From: Bilabrum cf. latius
Taxonomy: Eukaryota; Bigyra: Bicosoecida; Bigyra; Bicosoecida
Length of the DNA stretch: 64,000 bases
NCBI GenBank assembly: GCA_965178125.1
Contig: OZ237735.1
Location: 372,001 to 436,000 of the forward strand
Reading direction: 5' to 3'
The notes under the pieces were generated by a model. The model saw only the letters and a list, made by a program, of their open reading frames with translations, had not been told where the DNA came from and made no database searches. Shown one piece after another: positions 22,101 to 37,100 of the stretch (position 1 is the stretch's first letter; the number at the start of each line of letters is the position of its first letter). The translations under genes were made by a program, and so were the position numbers.

Positions 22101-25100
22101 TGATTCTGGCCGTTTTCTTCGACTTCGCAAAGTGTGCCGTGGCCGCTCATTCGCTGAAATTGGGTCGTCGCTTGAGTACGTTTCAACTGTTCTGGCATTG
22201 CTGCAGCTGCGGGCCAATTCCTTGCTTTCTTCTGGTGGCGAACCACTTGGTCAGGCTGCCAGTCGGATTTGCATGGCCATAGCCTCGTCTTCGACTATTC
22301 GCATGCATCCCGTTCCACGATGGCTGCACGAGCGGCCAATAGCTGGATTGTGCCCACTTAGCTTTGTTGCTGGGTAGGTACTGCAAGCCTGCATTAGATC
22401 AAGCTAGGTGCATCAGCCGGGGGTCACGGTCGAAGCGTGCCAGGGAATTCTTGCCACAAGCAATCGTGCGCATGTTTCATCCAGCGATGTGTTCGAGATA
22501 CTGCATAATGTCATGAATGGCAAGGGGGGCCAGCCAACGTTGACATTCGCCAGAGCAGCGTTATTTGTATTCGGAGACACCACGCTGCGAAAGTACTTGA
22601 TCGGTCGGGCTCCATTGGCGCATTGGGCGCAAGACTAGCTAGAGCAACTTGTGGGTGTCGCTGCGTGCGCAATCTAGAGGGCGGCTTCGGAGACCTACCG
22701 GACCGTTGCATTTAACTCTATTGTGGTGGCACTTTCCAACCTACAGGAGCAGTGGGTGTCTAGTGAGGCCAGCAGCGATTAGCCGAAAGCTCAAGTCAGG
22801 CTGGCTAGGCTTGTGTCTGCAGCGAAGGTGCTCTAGCACTGCCTCGCAGCGTGCGAGCACGTGCTGGGGGGCTCTCCAGGCACTGATGTTGGTATTGCAA
22901 GCCAGGCGGCAGATATCGTCAGGGGCTCGCGAAACCTTGCAATCACGGTGTCGCTGTGGCTTGAGGAAGCAAGCCAACCGTCGCCGGAGGAGAAAACGGA
23001 TGGATCGCGAGGGCAATACGCTCTTCCAGAGCAACACCCAAGCCTCGCTACTATTCAGGCTGTGGAAGAGGCCTCGCCAGATCTGCTCAAACGCCTTGAA
23101 TCAATGTTACGTGCTCTTCGAGGCCAGGGAAGACAGTGCGCTGGTGTTACGTCCGTAGCCGCTACAAGCCTTTAGGTAGCGTGCGAATCGCTGCTTTGCG
23201 ACTTTTTGAGGCTTCGTCTTACTCTTTCACCCTTGAGTGGTGCTGTTGCGCCAGGCAGTAGTGCATCGAAGCAAGAGACGAAGCTTTATCCAGGCAGCGG
23301 CATGTCGTCATGGATAGAGTCAACCGTGATGTCAGGTGGTCTAATCGCTGCGACAGGTGTAGGCGGAAATGTGCCTAACACGGGCCCTCCAGACTGGATG
23401 GAGCAGCTGGCCGAACTTGGACCAGCGTCTCCAACGTATTCATCGTGTGTGATGGCCTTCCTGATGGAACTATCGTCCCCACGCGAGGAGCTGCGCGGTC
23501 AGGCCCGTCCGAAGCTCTCGACCAAACCAGTCTCGGCTGCTCACCACATGATGGAGTTCGTGCGGTCTTGCGACAAGTCTTTAGCGCGAAGAAAGCCGAG
23601 ATCAACAGAGTTTGCAGCGTGTCGTCATGTTGAAGGGAGCTGCTTCGCGGCGCTGCTGCATCACACGCGGGCTTCAGGTCTCGCCGCTGCACTTGCAATA
23701 GCTCTCTAGAGCTCGGCCGCTGGTTCAGATGGTGGCCATCCAAGTCTTGCGCCATTCCGACTTTCGGTTGAACAGGCTGCGTTGCAGTTGGTACCATTGC
23801 TAGACAAAGCAGTGTCCGTGTGGCAGCGTAGAGTGCAGCCAGCCGGAGCCGCGCTGAAGCAGCTGACTGGCAAGATGGAGAATCTTTCAGTAGCAATCAA
23901 GGAGGATAACGCAGCTCGTGAATTGCTAGAGGAGAAATTGAATAGTGCGCGTACAAAGTCAACGGGGGACGCGGAGACTGAGGGGCCGGCAAAAGACTTG
24001 CCGAGCCTTGTATCTGTCTCAAAGGCGAAGGCGTCGGCATTAGCAGCAGCTGATGCTAGCCTGGTGGCCGAAATATCTGCTCTCGGAAACAATAAGAAGC
24101 GCTGCGAGAATCTCTTTTTGGCTTTAGGTGGGGCGGGCGAATGCAGCACAAACAGCCGTGGCAAGCCTTCGGTCACTGCTGGACTCGGGTGGTTCGAAGC
24201 GGTTCCAACCGACATTGCAGTGCAGCACTGCATTTCTCGAGCGCGTGGCATGTGCCGTAGAGTTGCCCTCCGGTCTGTCCTAGCAGCCATGCATCCAGAA
24301 AAGTTCGGTGCGCAGGACAGCAGCGAACTCGCACTGTTTAGTTGGAACTCTCAAGAGACTGCGGAATGCTTGGCTGGTCAATTCAGTGGCGAGCAGGCTG
24401 CTGCTATTGGTGAGGCAGCAGTGTCGTACGGACCATTCGCATACCCCGCTATCTCTGCTGTATGCCGTGCCTAGTTCTTGCTGACTGTGTCCTAGGCAGT
24501 CGATGCGGGAGCCGCCAGGCTGGTCTTCCGTGGGAGTAGCAGCGCAACATCTGCTCAAGAGCCTGCCGTACCTAGGACAGCATCAAACCTGTCGACGTCA
24601 TCAAGAGGAGCAGCTGGCTATTCCAAGTTAACCGGTGAATCTCCAGCGGTGCAAATGCGGCGCAGCGTCTCTTTTGAGATGGGGTTTGCGCTCGGGTACG
24701 AGTCCGAGTCTGCTTCGCAGACAGCTGACGGTAGCTCGAATTGCGTGCACCGCGTGGCAGAAGAGGTTGTTGGTTGGGTGTCGGGACTGAACGTGTCGCG
24801 CGTATTCCCTGAAACGGTTTAGCAACCAAGCCTGCGGCTACGCCGGCAAGAGCTGTTGGAAATTGGGTCAAAGCAGCCGTATGTTGCTCGCACTGATGCA
24901 TCTACCCTGTCGAATTGGCTTCGAGTGCCTTTGCACGATGTGTGCTCAATTCGTACTGTGATGCAAGTGCGCCACAGTCGAGCAATTCAGCGCATTGCTG
25001 CGTTCAGTGAGCTGCATCGGCTTCTACGGTGCGACTGGGCAGATGCAGACCTTCTCTTGTCTGCTATGCGCTCAGATCCCCCTCGGGATGATTCGTCTGA

Positions 25101-28100
25101 GCTCCCCCACTACCTCCTTGGGCTTCATGGAGCAGGTGTGGGCGTGTGTAGGAGAGTGCACGAGGCCTTTGCAGGGCTTCTGAGTACGATAACGGACCGA
25201 ATTTGCGGCACGACGGACTATCCACGAGATACGCAAATTGGGCTGGCGTCTCTAAGAGCGATATCGTTTGCTTATGCACCCTTCGACGCAAAGATGCTGG
25301 TACAGTCGGGGTCTGTAGATCGGCTTTGCTCCATGCTACCATAGCAGCAGCTTGCTACGGGAGGGGGCGGCATGGTCGAAGGCCCAGTTGATGATACCAC
25401 GCCAGAAGCTCTGAACGACTGCATCGCCTAGTTTCTTACGCAGCTATCGTGGAGCTCGCTGCGATGGTTCTCGTTGCTGAGCTCGCAGCAGGGAGGCTCC
25501 GGGCATCCCAATACCGAGCAGCAGCTGCCTGCAGATGAACCTGGTGGGATGTCAGCCTTGCAAGCGACCTGTACTATTCAGCGAGTTGTACTTAGGACGA
25601 TTGTTGGCCACCTCGAGTTGCTTTGTAACAGGGCTATCGCCGCAACGGGGTTCAGAATGCTAGTGGTTTCCGGCAAGATTGACGCTGCCGGGTAGCCCGA
25701 GAATTCTTCGCCATGGTGGTCTCTCCTTGAGAAGCTCTACTACGAGCGCAGCCCACAGCAGAACAACCTTCTGGTGGCAGTATCACAGCGTGATTTGGAC
25801 CGGATCGAGCAGCTGTTGCTCATGCTGATTGCTCAGCTGGACACTCCTGCAGGACAAGCAGCTGTGGCATCCGAGTCTTGCCTCCGGATGCTGCTCCTGA
25901 TGATCCTCGCGTGTGGTCCCGAAGTGGCTGGTCCGTATTCTTCCATGATGTCTTCAATATACTCTGGATGTGCCCTCTAGCTCAACGTGAAGACTCAGCG
26001 GTTCCTGATCAGGCTGGCTCGAGAGAGCATACTGCTGAACTGCGGCTCCACGTAGAGAGCCTTCGTACTGAGGAAGGTCATAGAGCAGGTGGGCTTCTTT
26101 GGCAACGGGGAACGCCTCCACGATAGCCCCGCGAACCTAGCTGCAAGTTTGCTGTCGCGAATTCAGTACCTGCTGCTTGGCGCGAGTCGCTGCACGAGCA
26201 GTACGCTGGTGGGCGAGGACGATAAAATAGCTGTTCCAGAAGGCTCAAAATCCGTGTCTTCGAGTGCGATACCTGATCCGCTGGAGCAAGTTCGAGGTGC
26301 TGGGCTCCTTCTTCTCTCTCGAAGTGGGTGTTTGAACGGTTTGTTGTCGTTTGTGGTAGAGGAAGGCACCATTAGTACTCAGCCGTATGTCTGTAGGGTT
26401 GACTGGGTTGATGAGTTCCCGCGGGTCACTTTGAGCTGCACGCGATCAGCAGCTGCTGCTATAAATACAAGCAGCTCTGATTCAACGAATACACCGCCCA
26501 GTACAATGCCGACTGAACACCAGGACAGCGCGTCGACTGAAGTACCAGTTGAAGAAGTGAAAGACAGCAGTGAGCATGGCGAAACGCCAAAGCTTTCGGA
26601 CTTAGCAAAGCGATTTTCTACGGCGTACTTCAACAAGCTTGTTGCTCGCGGTGAGGCGGAGCCGGGACTTCGTTCCACAGGTCTCAAAGCCCCGCGTACA
26701 TCCGCGCCATCCTGGTCGCTTGCCATCGAGGCACCCGTGGGCATACCCGTAGAGTCTTTCCTTTCTCCAACGCTGGTGGATGCCATCAAGTCTCTCGTTT
26801 GGATGCCTTACAAAACTGTGTTGCCTGGAGAGCAAGTTAAGGCGTACAGCAGAGGCTGGACCAGCGCAGAGCACATGGCGAAGGGTATGCTCCACAGTGC
26901 AAGCAAGTTTGGCTTGGCTGTTGTGATGCTGGGCTAGAAGCAGGTGTAGTGCTTACAGATTGCAGAGCGTTTGCTCCGGGTCGGCGCAAGGGCTGTGCTC
27001 CTGACAGATGCTGAAGCGACTGCGCTCCTTGATGGTTGCCGCGCCAATGCAGAGGCTGCTCAGACTCGCGACAAGGGGGATGCTGGCCAACTAGCCGCTG
27101 ACGAGTCTCCGGAGGACACTGCTCTTGTAGCGGAGTTCTTGACGTGCGCGGGAAACAGGCCTGCTGGCGTGCATTACGAAGCAATGTCCATTGTGTACGC
27201 GTTGAAGGGGATCGCTGGGCGTGCGTTTGCCCATGGGCCCATCACGTCGTCTCCGGACGATGCCATCCATGGAATGTTGCACGGCATCGCTCAGCGTCCG
27301 AACATGTCAGATGGTCTCACTGCGATGCCACTACACTCTCCGTAGGGCAGCATGCGCCTTGCTGACGCATACGTTCAGTTCGTGAGATGCCTTGCAGCGC
27401 TCCCCATACCTTCGCCAGATGCGATAGACGGGGGCGGCTCAAAGGCTCATTCGTTTGCGCAAAATTCAAATGCGTCGGGTTGGTGCTGCTTCCTGCGCAG
27501 CCACGCAGCGAGTGCGAGCTCATCTTCGGAGGCTGTGCCGATCCCCGTCACCGTACAGCGCCTGCTGGCCGAACATGCCAGCTCTTGGCCCGAATCGCTC
27601 AAGAAAGCTTGTGATGGTGCGTCGCAAGAAGCGTAGACTGAAATGCAGTAGGCTAAGCTTCGTGTGGCCGCATCGACTGCTTTAGTACTGGGCATCGGAA
27701 ATGCCGTTCCGCTTCGGGAGGGCCATCGCATCCGGTACAGGAGCTCGGCTCGCTCCAGCAAGGCAACTAAGACTGGTGTTTGCCTTGCATATGAAGCTGG
27801 ATGCAAGTATGCTGTCGTTTTGTTCGACTCGGATACATAGAAAGTGTCCTCGCTTGCTGACCTGAAGAAGCATGTCCGAATGGTCGCGGTTGCAACCATG
27901 TCTGTCATGGAAGCCGTGCCTGCTCCTAGTTCGCAGACTATAGAGAAATGGTTGCGTGAAGCAAGAACGGCTTCAAGGTCGTCCCCGCTGTCTTTGGAGG
28001 AAGTTTGTCTTAATACGGCGCTTGGCTGTGGCGACATACTTCGTTCGGGTTCGAATGATTCCAATATTCCACAGAAGCTGCTGTGCGGGCTGTGCCTTGA

Positions 28101-31100
28101 CTTTTTGTTGCACAGATGGAAGCCAGGTAGCAGCTCATTGTCTCCGGATGACGCGAAGAATCTCATGGGCCTGCAATCTTTGCTTGAAATTGGAAACGCA
28201 TCTAACTAGTCAGGGCCGTCGAGCGGTGCTGGGTCGGACGACGTTGCTCCCAAACCTGCCTCGCGCGGCTAGCAAATTGATTCGGAATGCCTGTCGGTCT
28301 CAACTGTATTTAGGATGCTCTGTACCCTGCAAAGCACCGTAACAAATTGTGAGTTGGTACGCACGGATCAATTCTTGTCAGATACTTTTGATGGTCGGCA
28401 GCAGGGGTCAGCATCGTCGTTGAGTGTCGCGGATGAGTCGTCAGTGGCACGCAGCGGTGAACCTAGCTTTTTCTCGTACAAAGACTCCCTAGCACGATTT
28501 GAGACTGATAAGGACGAGAAACTGCCACAGCTGCCAGCCGAGCCTTTGCCGATGGCTCTGGATTCGCAACGCAGCGAGTATTTGGCGTTACTCGATCCTC
28601 ATAAACGCCGCGGCGTGCTGCTGTGTGGCGTGCAAGACACGGCTGGCAAGGTGATTCCAGCCGATTTCGACATTCCAAAATGCATTCCTACATTTTACTG
28701 CGAGTTTACAGTGTCACACTATGGAGATGGTAGTTGCTCCGTTGGACTCAGCGCGGGTCAGGATTCTGCTGCAGGCAGCGGCGAGAACGGACCGTACGCT
28801 GACCCAATCACTGGGCATCCAACTCCGACTGCGTGGGGTAACCGAGCAGTTTATAGGTCTAACGGAAGCAAGTTTGTCCACCTTAGCTCTCCATCGTGCT
28901 CTGATGGCCCAATGGCACTCCTAACTGATGAAGACTCAGAGTTGCTGAACTCTGTGTCTGCTGCCCGAGGCCGGGCCGATGAAAACGCTGTCGTCCTTGG
29001 AGTTGGCATACATTGGGAATCAAAGAAAGTGTTCTTTACTGAGAATGGATTGTGGTTGGGGTTTGTCGACTACGTGCCGGCGGATGCCATGGAAGGACTG
29101 AGACCGGCAGTTGAGATCAGGGGCAGGGGCTCGCAGCTGTCTGTCAACTTCGGTCAGGAACCATTCGTTTACGGTTTTGACAGGGTTCTTCATCAGTGCA
29201 GCGGCAATGAAGAATCGCGGGGCGCTGCGCCAAGAGTGAAGGCGTAGCTGGAAATTCACGCGTCACAGCAAGATTCTGCAGACCGTGGTGGACTATCTGA
29301 GGCCGTCAAACGGTAGCTGGAAGACTCGTTTGTAGCTTACTCTGCATCCGCACTAGAGCAGCAATGGAGCGCTCTTGGGATCAACAGCGAGAATGCTGCA
29401 GAGAAGGGCCCCACTGCGGCAAATGAGCGAATCCAGTTCTACTTGGACGCCATGCAGAAGGTGACTGTAGCAACGATTGCCAAACGAATGGCTCAGACTT
29501 GTTGCGTCTGCGACCAATGGCGTGGCCAAGTCTCTATGCTTCAGAATATGGTTGTTGGGTGGAATTTTGACCAGCTTGCGGCACTGATTATTCGATGCGG
29601 TGGTGATGCAGATAGAGCCTACAATGAAGCGATGACCTCGGGCGGTCCAAGTGCTTCTGTGCGTGCTATGGTCGCAGATAAGGCTCACCTGCGTTAGTGC
29701 AAGAAGTGCACTCATCTGCTGGTACCTCCTGCTCACATCCCAACTCCAACGTCGGACAGGAATGCTGCAACTGGATTCATGCAAAAGTGTGAGTTTATTC
29801 GCCACAAGAACACTAGAATCGGCGGTATGGTACCAGAATTTCCAGGAGTGCGCGCAGAAGTGGTCGCGGCGCAGCCGCGGACAGCTGCCCAGGAGCTCGA
29901 AAACGCCGCCTAGTGCAAAGATCGGATCGTGGCTGTCAATTTGGCAGCGCATGTGAACCCAAGCTGGGCTGTACTGCGCGCTCAGCTGGCTGGGGCAGTG
30001 GGTGTAATCTTTATATCTGATCGCGAGGACCCCTTGGAATTGGAAGGCAATGAAGGTAGTGAGGATGAGCCCCCTCACAGCTTGCTGGATACCATTAAAA
30101 TTCCATCAGTGAGCATTGGGCGGTCCAGTGCATCATCTTTGGGGAGCTTATCGGCTAGCGATAGCCCCAGGTAGGTCATCATGGCATTCGGAACCAAACC
30201 GACAGTGCATGAGACTGCTGAAACGAAGCAGCCCGTCGTATCCAGCGCCAAGGAGCAAACACATCCACTGGCTACACCTTTGGCACCTACCGAGGAGCAT
30301 TCGAATACGCTTCGAGCAGCCCATGATCGGTACCTGTCAACCTGTGAGAGCCTAGATGCGCTTGTGTCGCCGTCTTCGGTTCTGTGTGGTGCATGCGAGC
30401 AAAGCTTGGCAGAGAATGGGCTAATTGCTCAGCAAACCGCCACAGTTGGAGCCATGGCATCCGGTACTGCGCACCAGAGCTTGTTTGAGGATATTATTGG
30501 CCCGCCTGACAAGCCACTTGACTCAGACATGGATGTGTGGTTGCGAGCCATTGATGTTGCAACGATCGATATTCGAATGGAGTTGGAGGAGCAGATGCCT
30601 CTCAAGACCATGCTGGAGCAGCTCAGGGACGGCAGGGATTCCGACGTCCGGGTTTTCCTGGCTGCCAACGATGTCAAGATTCCCGATCGGCCTCCACCCC
30701 GCAGCAGGATGCGCAGTTACAACACCAAGCTGGAGTGCCTGCGCTAGTACCCACCGTTGGCTTCGGAAGGGGTAGGAATGGAAGTCGGGTAGCTCGTGCG
30801 AGTCTCACCGGCAGCTAAGAAGTTCTTGTCAGCCTCCAAGAATGACTACAGCGATCGATACCGCGAATGGAAGAAGTCGAATGGTACGGCACATCTTCAC
30901 AGACCCGGTGATGTGGTGTCATGCCGCAGCTAGGAGGCTATCGTGGTCCGCTGCCTGGACGCTACTGAGATGAAGAAGTATTCCAAGGATCGCGGCCGGC
31001 CGCTGTCTTCACAGAAGGCCAGTGGTAAAGAACCACAGGCCGGCAGCATCGGCTATGTTCTTTTTAATTCTGACAGGCGCCGGATCGTGGTCCCATCAAC

Positions 31101-34100
31101 TGCCGTGAAGCCTTTCAACGGCGAGCCAGCCCTGGCTGCTGGCCATGGGCTGGATTTATGCCCCGTGGCTCACATGGAAACTAAGGGGCTTACTCTTTGG
31201 AACAAATTTGCAGAGCCGTACGTGGGGCGCTGCGGAACTGTTGAAGCGATGGTTGACTGTGTGAATGCGGACGATCTATTCCGACGGGATTCGACTCTGT
31301 CTCAGCACCGAACCGCGATGGAAGGCGGCCTGGCCACTTTGGCCTCTTGCAAGTGGCCGGGAGTGTTGGTTCGATTTGAAGCACCAGAGCAAGGCATTGT
31401 ATCGCGCATTTGGTTTCCCGCTCATGTGCTGCTCGGCGCGCACGATAGTGCGATGCCGACGAATCGGCTTTCGCCGGCGTTTGAGCAGGCGGTTGTTCCG
31501 CGCGGGCTTTGCTACATTGCCCCTGTAGCAGTGGCGAGACAGGCTTCCATGTCGACAATGGGGGCGGTTCTGGCTGATTGGAGCCTGGATCGGGCGCGCA
31601 AGCTAGTGCTGATGGCTAAGGCCTCCGTGCCTCGCAACTCAAGCGATACTGCCTCGCCTGAAGCGTTGGAAAAAGCAGCTGTTGACGCAAGGCAGGCTGC
31701 ACTAGAAGAGTGCTTCGGGCAAATGTCGCCTTCGAGCACAGTGCTCGCCACGACGTTTGGACCTTCCGTGCTCGCTACGATGCTGCCGTTTGTCGCTGCC
31801 GCTCCGAAGCAGGTGTATGCGTTGCAGCAGATGATTTCGGCAGGGGATATCTAGACAGGGCGGATCAGCGCGCACAATGACGATGGAACAATGCCTCTGC
31901 GCTCGACAGATGGCATAGGCCATGCTATTAAACGCTCTGTTTTCGAGGAGAGGCTGAGTGATGACCTCGAATCGCAGCTCCGGAAGGACGCTTAGTACGT
32001 GTAGCGTCTACTGATACGGGCAGGCACAAACCTCAGCTGTAACGAGCGAGAGTTTCTCATCGTCGAACGCCCGGATCTGAGCGATTTCGAAACTGCAGAC
32101 CAGAGTTAGAAGGATGACAGTGGTCAAAGTAGCCCTGGAGCTGCGGCCGGCGCGTCCCCACTAAAGTCCTACTCGTCTCCTGGCAGCTGCCCTTCCAATC
32201 ATGTGGTGGTAGAGGTAGCCAATACAAAGTCACCAGTGCTGCTTGGAGTGCACGAGTCCTTGCAGGACGAAGTTTCGCTTCTGTCTGTGCAGTTTTCGCA
32301 TCCAACTGCGCGTGGAGATCGCGATGAGTCGACCGAGTACTCTGTCTGGCGTCCCGACGCGAGCACATCGCCACTACGGAGAACGGGTCCAACAAGCCAG
32401 CTAGTCACAGACGTCCAAAGCCACAGGATCAAGCTGGTGAACGGCGATAATTTCACGGACGACTACAGCAGATACCTGGCAGCCTCTGCCCTTGGTTCGG
32501 CCGAGCTTGACCAGCGGCTGGCGCCCATGCTCGTTCCTGGGACTGCCTCGATTCAGGTCGCATCCGCAGACTCCATGGGCGTCGCAGACAGCACCAATTC
32601 CGCAAAGTACTATGAAATGGGGTCGAAGACGCGCGCAGAAGGGTCCGGATGGTTGTCATGTCGCCTTGTTCCCGTCACGATCTCCGATCTGCACGCCCTA
32701 TGGGCGGCGCGGCGTATCATGCTAGGCGCTGTTGGAGCGTTCGCCGAGGCACAAGGGCGTGCTGCGGCGGGGGATAGTAAGTTGCTTGAAGACACATTGC
32801 AAGGCCGAGGGGAGCTTGGATCCAGGCTGCAAAGGTGCAAGGAGTTACGTGGGGCCCTCGCTGCCTTCACCGTAGCCTGCCCGTCCCATGTTGCTCTGAA
32901 ATCGGCTGCTGCCGAATTGTTGCAGCAAGTTTGCGCTCTTTGCAGATCAGTTCGGGCAGTTGCTGCCGCTTTGAATACTTCGACTTGCTGCTGCGAGCTG
33001 CTTGAGCCCAGTGCCAAAGTTGATGCGCACATGGGCGATGAAAGTGTCTTGGTGGTTGGAGATCTTGTCGAAATGATGGTTGAGCAGCGAAAGGCGACCC
33101 AAAAATGTGACGAAGCCGCTACAGATAGCACTGAGATGGCTCTTGAGGCGAACGGGTACGCTGGGTCTGTCGTGACTTAGTAGTGCGCGGTGATCAATAG
33201 TGCGACTGCAGCCTTCCAGAGCGAGTGCCTGGGAAGCGTTGGGTCTAGTACTTCGTCTGGTAATGAGCAACCAATGTCCGATGATTTTATCTTGCTGGCA
33301 ACTGCTACTGATTGCGCGACTAGAGGCCGACACATCCCCAAGGCAATTGTGGCGCATGCCCTGGCGGCGTCTGGCCACTTCGATGACCTACTGCCAGAGC
33401 TGCCCAACCCAGCTCGAGAGAAGTCATCCGATTCTGGCGATGCTTCCTCTGCTGCTGTTTCTGGCGAACGAAGCAGCGAAGAGGGTGCTGATTATCACGG
33501 TCAAGCGGTCGATAGTGGTGGCCCTGTTGGATAGAATGATTCAGACTCTGCAGCAGCTGGGAAATCTGAAGCTGGCGCTATCCAAGCCCAACGAGAGCAG
33601 GAGAGCTCTGTTGCTTCGGACTCGCAAACACTACCCGATGGTGCTGGCGACTCTGCAGCCAACGCTCTGGCCGGTGGTGCTTCCACTGGCCGGTCTGGGT
33701 CATAGGGTGAGCAGCAAACGGATATTTCCGAAGAAGGCGCAGGGGTTAGCGGTGGCATGGGCACGGGTGAGGGCACGGATATTGGCATGGATGATGACAT
33801 GGGCATGGACCCAGAGCTAGCTGCTGCGCTGGCCGCTTCTGTGGAAGGCTCACTGGATGACTCTGAGCCTGCATCTGCCCCAGGACTAGCTGCAGCGACG
33901 CCACCAGAAGTGTCCGCTGGTTCGGCGGATGCAGCGGCGCCAGAACCGCAAGCACAACAGGCCCCACCCGCTGTTGGTGATTCTGCATAGGCTCCTGGCG
34001 ACTTGCCCGCTGCTGGTGGTGCAGCAGAACCGAGGCAAGGAGAGGCGACTGAGCCATCGGCGGATGACCCAGGAGCAGCGACATCTGGCGATGCAGATGA

Positions 34101-37100
34101 AGGCGCCCGCGGTGGAAGCACAACAGAGAGCAGCGCCCCTGCTGCTGCGTCAAGGGACCTTCCGGCTATCATGTCGTTTGACGAGGCAGTCGCCATCGTT
34201 GAAGCACAAGGCACCCACGGCGGGGTGGATGAGCTGCTGCAAGTGATGGCCCAGTCGCTAGTAGAGTAGTCCATGGCCGAACACGAAGCGGCCAAGGCAG
34301 CCCTAGAGTCTGAAGAGGCCGCTGCAACCGCAACAGGCGGCGAAGCTGGCGGGAGTCTGGATAAGTCTGCAGTCACAGATGCTCCGGCTCCCGACGCCCA
34401 GCTCGGCGATGCAACTGAGGGTGGTGACAGTGAAGTGCCGGTCAGAACGAGCGAACTCGCCGCAAAGGCTCTGGAGCTTGGCCGCCTCGACGCACACTAT
34501 GATGTCTGGACGACTTCCCTCGATGAGTAGCTTGTGAGGTTCGTGAATGCCATGGTTGACGGCGGGGTGATTTCTCCAGGTATCGACGGCGAGGTAGATC
34601 CAAAATCATTGCCTGACATCTTTGGCATGCCTGAAGCCGAAGCAACCGAAGGTGAAAGTACCCCTACCGTTGAGTCGGACGAGCAGAGAAAAGCCAAGGG
34701 GCTATTGGTCTTCTTCGGTGAGCTAAGAGCAGCAGAGCTTTCGACTCAGGACGTTCGCTGGCGATGGACGGTGCTATGCTGGGTGAATAGCCGCCTCCCG
34801 CTTGGTGCAGTGGATCTGTCTTTGGGCGCATTTGCTGACTCAGAGGCGGAGTGCTCCGGGTCTGTAGCAGATGTGGCAAGGTAGAGCTGGGTGCTGGGCG
34901 TGTCTCGTGCCGGAGGCAAAATTGCTAGTCGAGGGACTGGCCCAGCGTCTGGGGCTGGTGCTAGCGACCCAGCAGCCGACGACACGTCAGGCACCATCCT
35001 ACCGTGCGCTCCACACCACCTTCGGTGGTCGGTCTCTTGCATTACAACACAGGCTGCGGCTCTCGTTAGACTGAGAGCGATGCTGTCGACGACGCGCCTT
35101 GACCGCCTACTGCGAAGCCGCATCGCGCTGTCCACAACGTCTGAACCTGCCGAGCGGTTGCAGATTCGGGTCGACCGGCAGGCTGCCAGGGAGGCTGCAA
35201 CGGCCGCTGCTAATAGCGGCCAGTCTTCTCAGTCCGTGTCATCGCAAGGGAAGGATAATCGCGGGCTAGGGGCCCCTGATCCGGAGCTTGTCGCCCCGGA
35301 GAGGGCTCCGCAAGGGGTCAGCGGACCAACGTTGCTGGAGCAGCTGTACCGCTAGATCGCCCAAGCATCGGACTCCAAGCTGCTGCAGCCACCGCGCAGT
35401 ACGTACCACATCAGCTTTGAGCCAACGTTCCAGCGGGAGTTCGCCGCTGGCGAGGCCGGTCCGTACCGAGCGTTGTTTTCTGACATCGCCTTGGAGCTGC
35501 AAGGTCGACTCGCCACCGCGTCGAGTAGCGGCAGCGGCACTGGGGCGCAGAATGCGTCGGGTAGCAACGAGTCCAAGGAAAGCGAGGAATGTGACAAGGC
35601 GGCAGATTCGAAGTCAGGCGCGGCAGGTCAAGGAAGCGAAAGCAAAGGGTCAAGGAGCGACAGGGAGGATGAAGACGGTGGTATTGCCCTGGGTGGGGCT
35701 GAGGAGGTCCTCGACTTGTCAACTGGGCCCGAGAGCTACCTGGCCCGGGGACAGAACTACTCGTGGACAGGATTGGCTGAATAGACTGAGGCACCGAGTC
35801 AAGGGGGCACGGCCGCTGGCGAAGACGCTGCTGCCGCTCGCGCAGAAGAGGATACCATTGAATTTAAGCCGTCTCTCCTGCCACTGCTTGAGCAGTGCCC
35901 CAATAGCCGAGACAAGATCGGCGACAACAGAGGTGCCATGCTGCTCAACCCGCTTGGGCCAGGTCAGGCGACAGAGGGGCAAAAGGGCCTGCTCGGCCTT
36001 GTGGGTGGTATGCTCGGCGTGGCAGTCCGCACCTCAGTCAAAGTAGACCTGCCCGCCGCCCCGTTGGTCTGGAAGCAGATCGTCGGCAGTCGTGTTGAGC
36101 TCGCAGATATCCGGGCCGTATCTTCCGCCTTTGTGCAGCAGACTGTAGACCGGATACGCAAGGTGTCATCCGCAGAGGAGTTTGCAACTGCTTTCGGGCC
36201 GTAGAGCGAGCTGCCGCTGCGGTGGGGAGAGCAGACCTCGGCCTTTGGAGACAGCGTCTCTGTGTCTCGTCCAGATCCGGTATCGGGCGGCCCGGTGGAA
36301 GAAAACGACGACGAGATGGATGCCAGCAACGACGGCGGTGCTGCCAGTGCTGGCGGATCAGGCCCCGTCCGGTTGAGTCGCACACCATCCACTAGGGTGG
36401 CGGCAGCAGCAACGGTAGAACAGGAGCTCGGAGACCTCGGCGAGAATGTCTGGCTCACTGGCCTGCCACTTCCAGTGCTTGTGCCCGGCCATGTCATTCC
36501 TCGCCATGAGGCAAGCGTTGGCGGTGCAGCCGGTGCGTCGAGCCCAGAGCTGGAGACGCACGCCAAGGAAGAAGCTGATTGGCTACGTACCGGCGGACTC
36601 GTCCCGGACGATGATGGTTATGGTGAAGATGACGATGCTTCGGCTGGGGTGCCGCCAAAGATTGGGGCGGCCGGGAGCTTTGGAGTAAGCTTCGGCAGGG
36701 TAGGCTCGCATGGGCTGCGCCCAGTTTCAAACGCGACGGGCGCTGCTGACGAGGGCGATGGCGAATCTGACGAGGAGAACGGCGGAGAAGCTGCAGATGC
36801 CAACCTTGTGTCATTCGAAGAGAGGCTATTGTTTGCGAGGGCGCTGCTGGATGCGGCCGTGGCTGCCAGGGAGACCCCTGCGGCGTGCGTCGCTGCTGGG
36901 CTCGGCCGGATGCTGCCGCTCCCGCTGGTGAGGCTGTTCCGCTGGGACCAGCTGCAGCGCGCCGTCTGTGGGATCGAGTCGATCGACGTGCAGATGCTTC
37001 GGAGGCACACCAAATATCTGTACTGCAGCGACAGCGACTCTTCCGTGAACGATTTCTGGGCTGTGCTGGATTCATTCACGCAGGAGCAGAGACGTGCCTT